Of a DNA stretch of 64,000 nt, positions 60,593 through 64,000 are shown piece after piece. Each line of letters opens with the position of its first letter. The stretch's first letter is position 1. The DNA is from Okeania sp. SIO2C9 (GTDB lineage: Bacteria > Cyanobacteriota > Cyanobacteriia > Cyanobacteriales > Microcoleaceae): assembly GCF_010672455.1 (NCBI RefSeq), contig NZ_JAAHGO010000002.1, positions 186,001 through 250,000 on the forward strand. Reading direction: 5' to 3'. The notes beneath the pieces are model-generated. The model was not told the DNA's origin. It saw nothing but the letters and a program-made list of their open reading frames with translations, and searched no databases. A program made the translations under genes and the position numbers.

Positions 60593-60762
60593 ATATCATG
60601 TCCGGTTGAATAGTTATAAATAAAAATGGAGGAGTAATGAGTAATGAGTTATGAGTAATGAGTTATGAGTTATGAGTTATGAGTTATGAGTTATGAGGAG
60701 GGAATTTTAAGCTATAAATGAAGAGAAAGTTTTTTGATCACGCTCTTATCCGGACATGATAT
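60593..60762. mobile_element. MITE-6 copy in pentapeptide gene
   Basis: ATATCATGTCCGGTTGAATAG ... TCCGGACATGATAT, 170 bp, with T on both outer sides. The interior is partly (GAGTTAT)n heptamers. Confidence 0.9.
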
Positions 60763-61075
60763 TAATGGAAATTTCCAAGGTGCAAACTTAACTTATGCAA
60801 ATTTGGAAGGTGCTAATTTAGCAAATGCTGAGTTAAGCAACAGTCGTTTGACAGGAGCAATACTCAGAGGAGCTAATTTACAGGGAGAAATTTTAGAAAA
60901 AGCTGACTTTGAGAACGCAAATTTAGCAGGTGTTAATTTTAAGGGAGCACATTTAGAGGGTGCAAATTTTCAAGGAATTGAAGCAGAATATATTTCCTGG
61001 GATACAATACAACTGTGCAATACAATTTTACCTCATGGAAGTATCAGCGATCATGACTGTATAGAACCCATTTGA

Positions 61076-61250
61076 GATGGGGAGATGGGGAGATGGGGAG
61101 ATGGGGAGATGGGGAGATGGGGAGATGGGGAGATGGGGAGATTGGGAGATGGGGAGATGGGGAGATGGGGAGATGGGGAGATGGGGAGAGGGGGAGATGG
61201 GGAGATGGGGAGAGGGGGGGGTTGGGAGATTGGGAGATGGGGAGATGGGT
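61076..61250. repeat. (GGGGAGAT)n minisatellite after the pentapeptide stop
   Basis: About 20 octamer units start immediately after the TGA. Frames on either strand (MGRWGDGE..., PISPSPHL...) are artefacts. Confidence 0.9.
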
Positions 61251-61326
61251 AGGTACAATGAGTAAAAAAAGCGCACCGCCCGCTCTCTCGGTTTCCTCAC
61301 AGTAAGGACAGGACGGAGCAAGAACG

Positions 61327-61491
61327 AAACCCCAGACTATCTACTGCTAGATGTCTTTTAATGCCGTTGGTAGCTTTGTAAAAACAAAACCCTTTAGACT
61401 TGATACTGGCATTACAAGTATTTTTTACCGCCTGTGAATCAATGATTATTAAAGTTGTCCATTTGGTTTTTTTTACCTGAGCAGCGTACAA
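61327..61491 (-). pseudogene. IS5-type DDE transposase fragment
   Basis: TTLIIIDSQAVKNTCNASI then GFCFYKATNGIKRHLAVDSLG matches the first catalytic Asp region (IIDSQAVK) and the KRHLAVD segment of IS5-like transposases. Both ends are lost; the break is at LGF. Confidence 0.8.
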
Positions 61492-61639
61492 GAGAGATGC
61501 AATACATCTCTAATTGGTAGTGGTGCATTGTAATTTTTTCGGTAACTGTATAGCAAGCATTTCAGCCACCATTCACCATTACTATACAGGACTACCATGT
61601 TACGAAGACTTGGTGCTACAAAATCTGGCTGTTCTTAAG

Positions 61640-62530
61640 ATTTGTTTTACAAACAGTCTTCCAATTACTATTCTGGCTGCTTTATTAATACCCAAATCGA
61701 ATTTGGCGGTTACGCTTTTCTGTAATTGCAGCTAGTTTATTTGACCAAAATCCATTCGGTTTATTTTCTTTGATAGTTGATACCTGTTTATTGTACCAAC
61801 GATTCATTGATTTGAGATGTTTACCGTCTACTATCAAGCTAGTACCTACATTAGATACACAGGTCAACCAATTATTTACACCGTGGTCTATTCCTAAGAC
61901 ATTATCTTGATTTAATTGAGGTTTAACTACGGTTTCTTTTTCATAGACACGCTTCCCAATAAAAACATCTGTTTCTCGGTAATATTCTCAGTTCTTTAAT
62001 AGCAGAAAATGCTCTTATACTAGGCATTGGAATTAAACAGCAATCCAAACCAAACCAGCGTTTACAGGTATTCTAAGCGTGGTACTCTAATTTGATTATC
62101 TTTAAGTTTTAATGCTTGCTTGGGGTAACTAACTGTAGCCATTACCCCTTTTTTTCTATAGTTAGAAATCCTTGGTCTGTCTGAGATTTTTCCTGAACTA
62201 TAGGCAATAATGAGACCATCCTGAAGAGAGAAATGATTCAGCTACAGTTCTCAATATTTGTTGTGCTGAAGAGCGAATATAAAACTTTGTAATGATAGTT
62301 GTGCTTATAAACTTTTTCCTGCGTCAAACTTGCCGAGAGTTTTGTGAGACTTAAAAAATAATTGCCGACCATAATATATTCCCATGTTAGTAAGCTTGTG
62401 AGACTGTTCACATAAGAATGTTAAAATAGCAATTAATTCAGGATTTTTACCTACTAAAACTTGCTGACAACAGTACATTTGAAACGGGCAGACCGAAAAG
62501 TTATTGTAGGTAATAATAGCACAGGACAAC
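61640..62530 (-). pseudogene. TnpB (IS200/IS605-group OrfB) pseudogene
   Basis: Pieces in order on the minus strand: QQVLVGKNPELIAILTFLCE, QSHKLTNMGIYYGRQLFFKS, then AQQILRTVAESF, NYRKKGVMATVSYPKQALK, KELRILPRNRCFYWEA, then the RuvC-I part DNVLGIDHGVNNWLTCVSN, SLIVDGKHLKSMNRWYNKQ and INKAARIVI. There are many frameshifts and stops, and the C-terminal zinc finger is missing, so it is not an active RNA-guided nuclease. Confidence 0.88.
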
Positions 62531-62588
62531 TAAAGTTGTCTAGTCTAAAGGACTCGCTTGTTTTCATCCCCCGGTTAAAATACGGGGG
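62525..62588. other. Two hairpins at the probable left end of the TnpB element
   Basis: GACAACTAAAGTTGTC (7-bp arms) at 62525 and CCCCCGGTTAAAATACGGGGG (6-bp arms) at 62568, just upstream of the TnpB pseudogene, as expected for IS200/IS605-type subterminal hairpins. Confidence 0.55.
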
Positions 62589-62724
62589 CTTTCAACGTCG
62601 CTTTTCGGTAAGGATAAAAATCTTCTCCGACACATGAATAGTCACTGCACTTATATTGGAGACATAGAGAGCTTTTTAGAAGAACATTTAAACTATCGAC
62701 CTTACACCAAAATTTATGTTGCCG

Positions 62725-62877
62725 ATGAAGATTTATAAAACTTTCCGAAAATTGCAATGTCCAGCGTGCGGAAGCAGTAATATAAGAAAAGGACATCACG
62801 AATACTGGTGTCAAGATTGTGGTCATCACTGCCTACGGACAAAAACAGTGGGGATTCACTTTGACAGATTAATATAG
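62725..62877 (+). pseudogene. Zinc-ribbon fragment of an IS1-like transposase
   Basis: A 50-residue frame with CPACGSSNIRKGHHEYWCQDC, a CxxC/CxxC ribbon like the N-terminus of IS1-type InsA proteins. It stops after HHCLRTKTVGIHFD, with no HTH or DDE part. It could be an isolated small protein, but a remnant is more likely in this IS graveyard. Confidence 0.55.
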
Positions 62878-62976
62878 ATATTATGACTTTTGAGTTTTGA
62901 TTTTCAAATTTTTACTTTTTGAATAATAGTTGAGCTAAAGTAATATTTTGTTAAGTGGGATAAATTAAGGGTCTAG

Positions 62977-64000
<1,024 letters not shown>

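Larger units (their letters stand above)
59870..61075 (+). pseudogene. Pentapeptide-repeat gene dissected by three small elements
   Basis: Coding pieces 59870-59883, 60118-60203, 60530-60592 and 60764-61075 join, after removal of three insertions and one copy of each duplicated base set, into one frame. It reads YADFREANLTDASLQNADLM, LANLQGAKLTRANLKHANL, QDAKFQAAQMVNGNFQGANL and so on, with the five-residue register kept at every junction. The end is normal (DTIQLCNTILPHGSISDHD). The start is missing or lies beyond MITE-1 copy 7. The last piece (60734-61075) alone could still give a 113-residue product. The gene function is unknown. Confidence 0.9.

Noticed and set aside
60204-60762. Inserts in the pentapeptide gene as self-splicing introns
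   Set aside because: They have inverted ends, occur outside genes too, and show no intron core or ORF.
61028-61321. Frames of SPHLPIS or GRWGDGEM repeats
   Set aside because: Translation of the (GGGGAGAT)n run on either strand.

Overview
The window looks like chromosomal DNA of a filamentous, non-heterocystous, probably marine cyanobacterium of the Trichodesmium/Okeania/Moorena type. This is inferred from very AT-rich DNA with frequent GCGATCGC (HIP1) octamers, many heptanucleotide tandem repeats, long repeat-filled intergenic spaces (over a third of the window carries no gene), and cyanobacteria-typical genes: bacterial dynamin-like proteins, DUF1825, pentapeptide-repeat proteins, a PEP-CTERM protein and an nSTAND-WD40 protein. 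I saw no tRNA, rRNA or CRISPR array.

Layout. 1-5336: a large nSTAND NTPase with 14 WD40 repeats, cut by the window start. 6-13 kb: rsmG, a PEP-CTERM protein, an ArsC-like nitrogenase-associated protein, a periplasmic solute-binding protein and a pentapeptide protein. 14-20 kb: two dynamin-like GTPase genes plus a third decayed copy broken by two miniature elements. 21-29 kb: a phosphoribosyltransferase, a family 4 uracil-DNA glycosylase, a DUF167 gene with a pseudogene copy, pyrF, an eight-unit array of about 155 bp, and tyrS. 31-40 kb: a class A penicillin-binding protein, DUF1825, dtd, a His-rich CobW/COG0523 GTPase and a glycosyltransferase. 40-48 kb: three related histidine kinases, the last an NCS1-transporter/Cys-cluster/kinase fusion. 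49-53 kb: isochorismatase-like hydrolase, cupin and CocE/NonD hydrolase. 54-59 kb: a coiled-coil membrane protein, an Hpt protein, an M20 amidohydrolase and an MscS channel. 59-63 kb: a pentapeptide gene dissected by nested small elements and an IS graveyard. 62986-end: serS, cut by the window end.

Most genes are unrelated housekeeping or sensory genes. Local groupings worth noting are the dynamin-like pair (minus strand), tyrS-pyrF (minus strand, joined by the array), and the plus-strand run of three kinases followed by hydrolases.

The most informative part of the window is the non-coding DNA. Labels MITE-1 to MITE-9 and REP-2 are mine. MITE-1: ends AGGG(T/C)TTGCTGA, seven copies, 4-bp target duplication. 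REP-2: AATTACCTCT...GGGGAGGC element. MITE-3: ends ATACCA(A/T)T. MITE-4: ends ATACCATTTCTC. MITE-5: ends TATAGCAATC, TA-type target. MITE-6: ends ATATCATGTCCG, flanked by one shared base. MITE-7: ends AGGACTTACG, 5-bp duplication. MITE-8: ends GGGTGCATCTCA. MITE-9: ends TTTCATTCTA. Several insertions can be dated and verified inside the window, because tandem repeats, paralogues or the pentapeptide register supply the empty site. Two gene starts (solute-binding protein, DUF167 pseudogene) have been amplified into tandem arrays.
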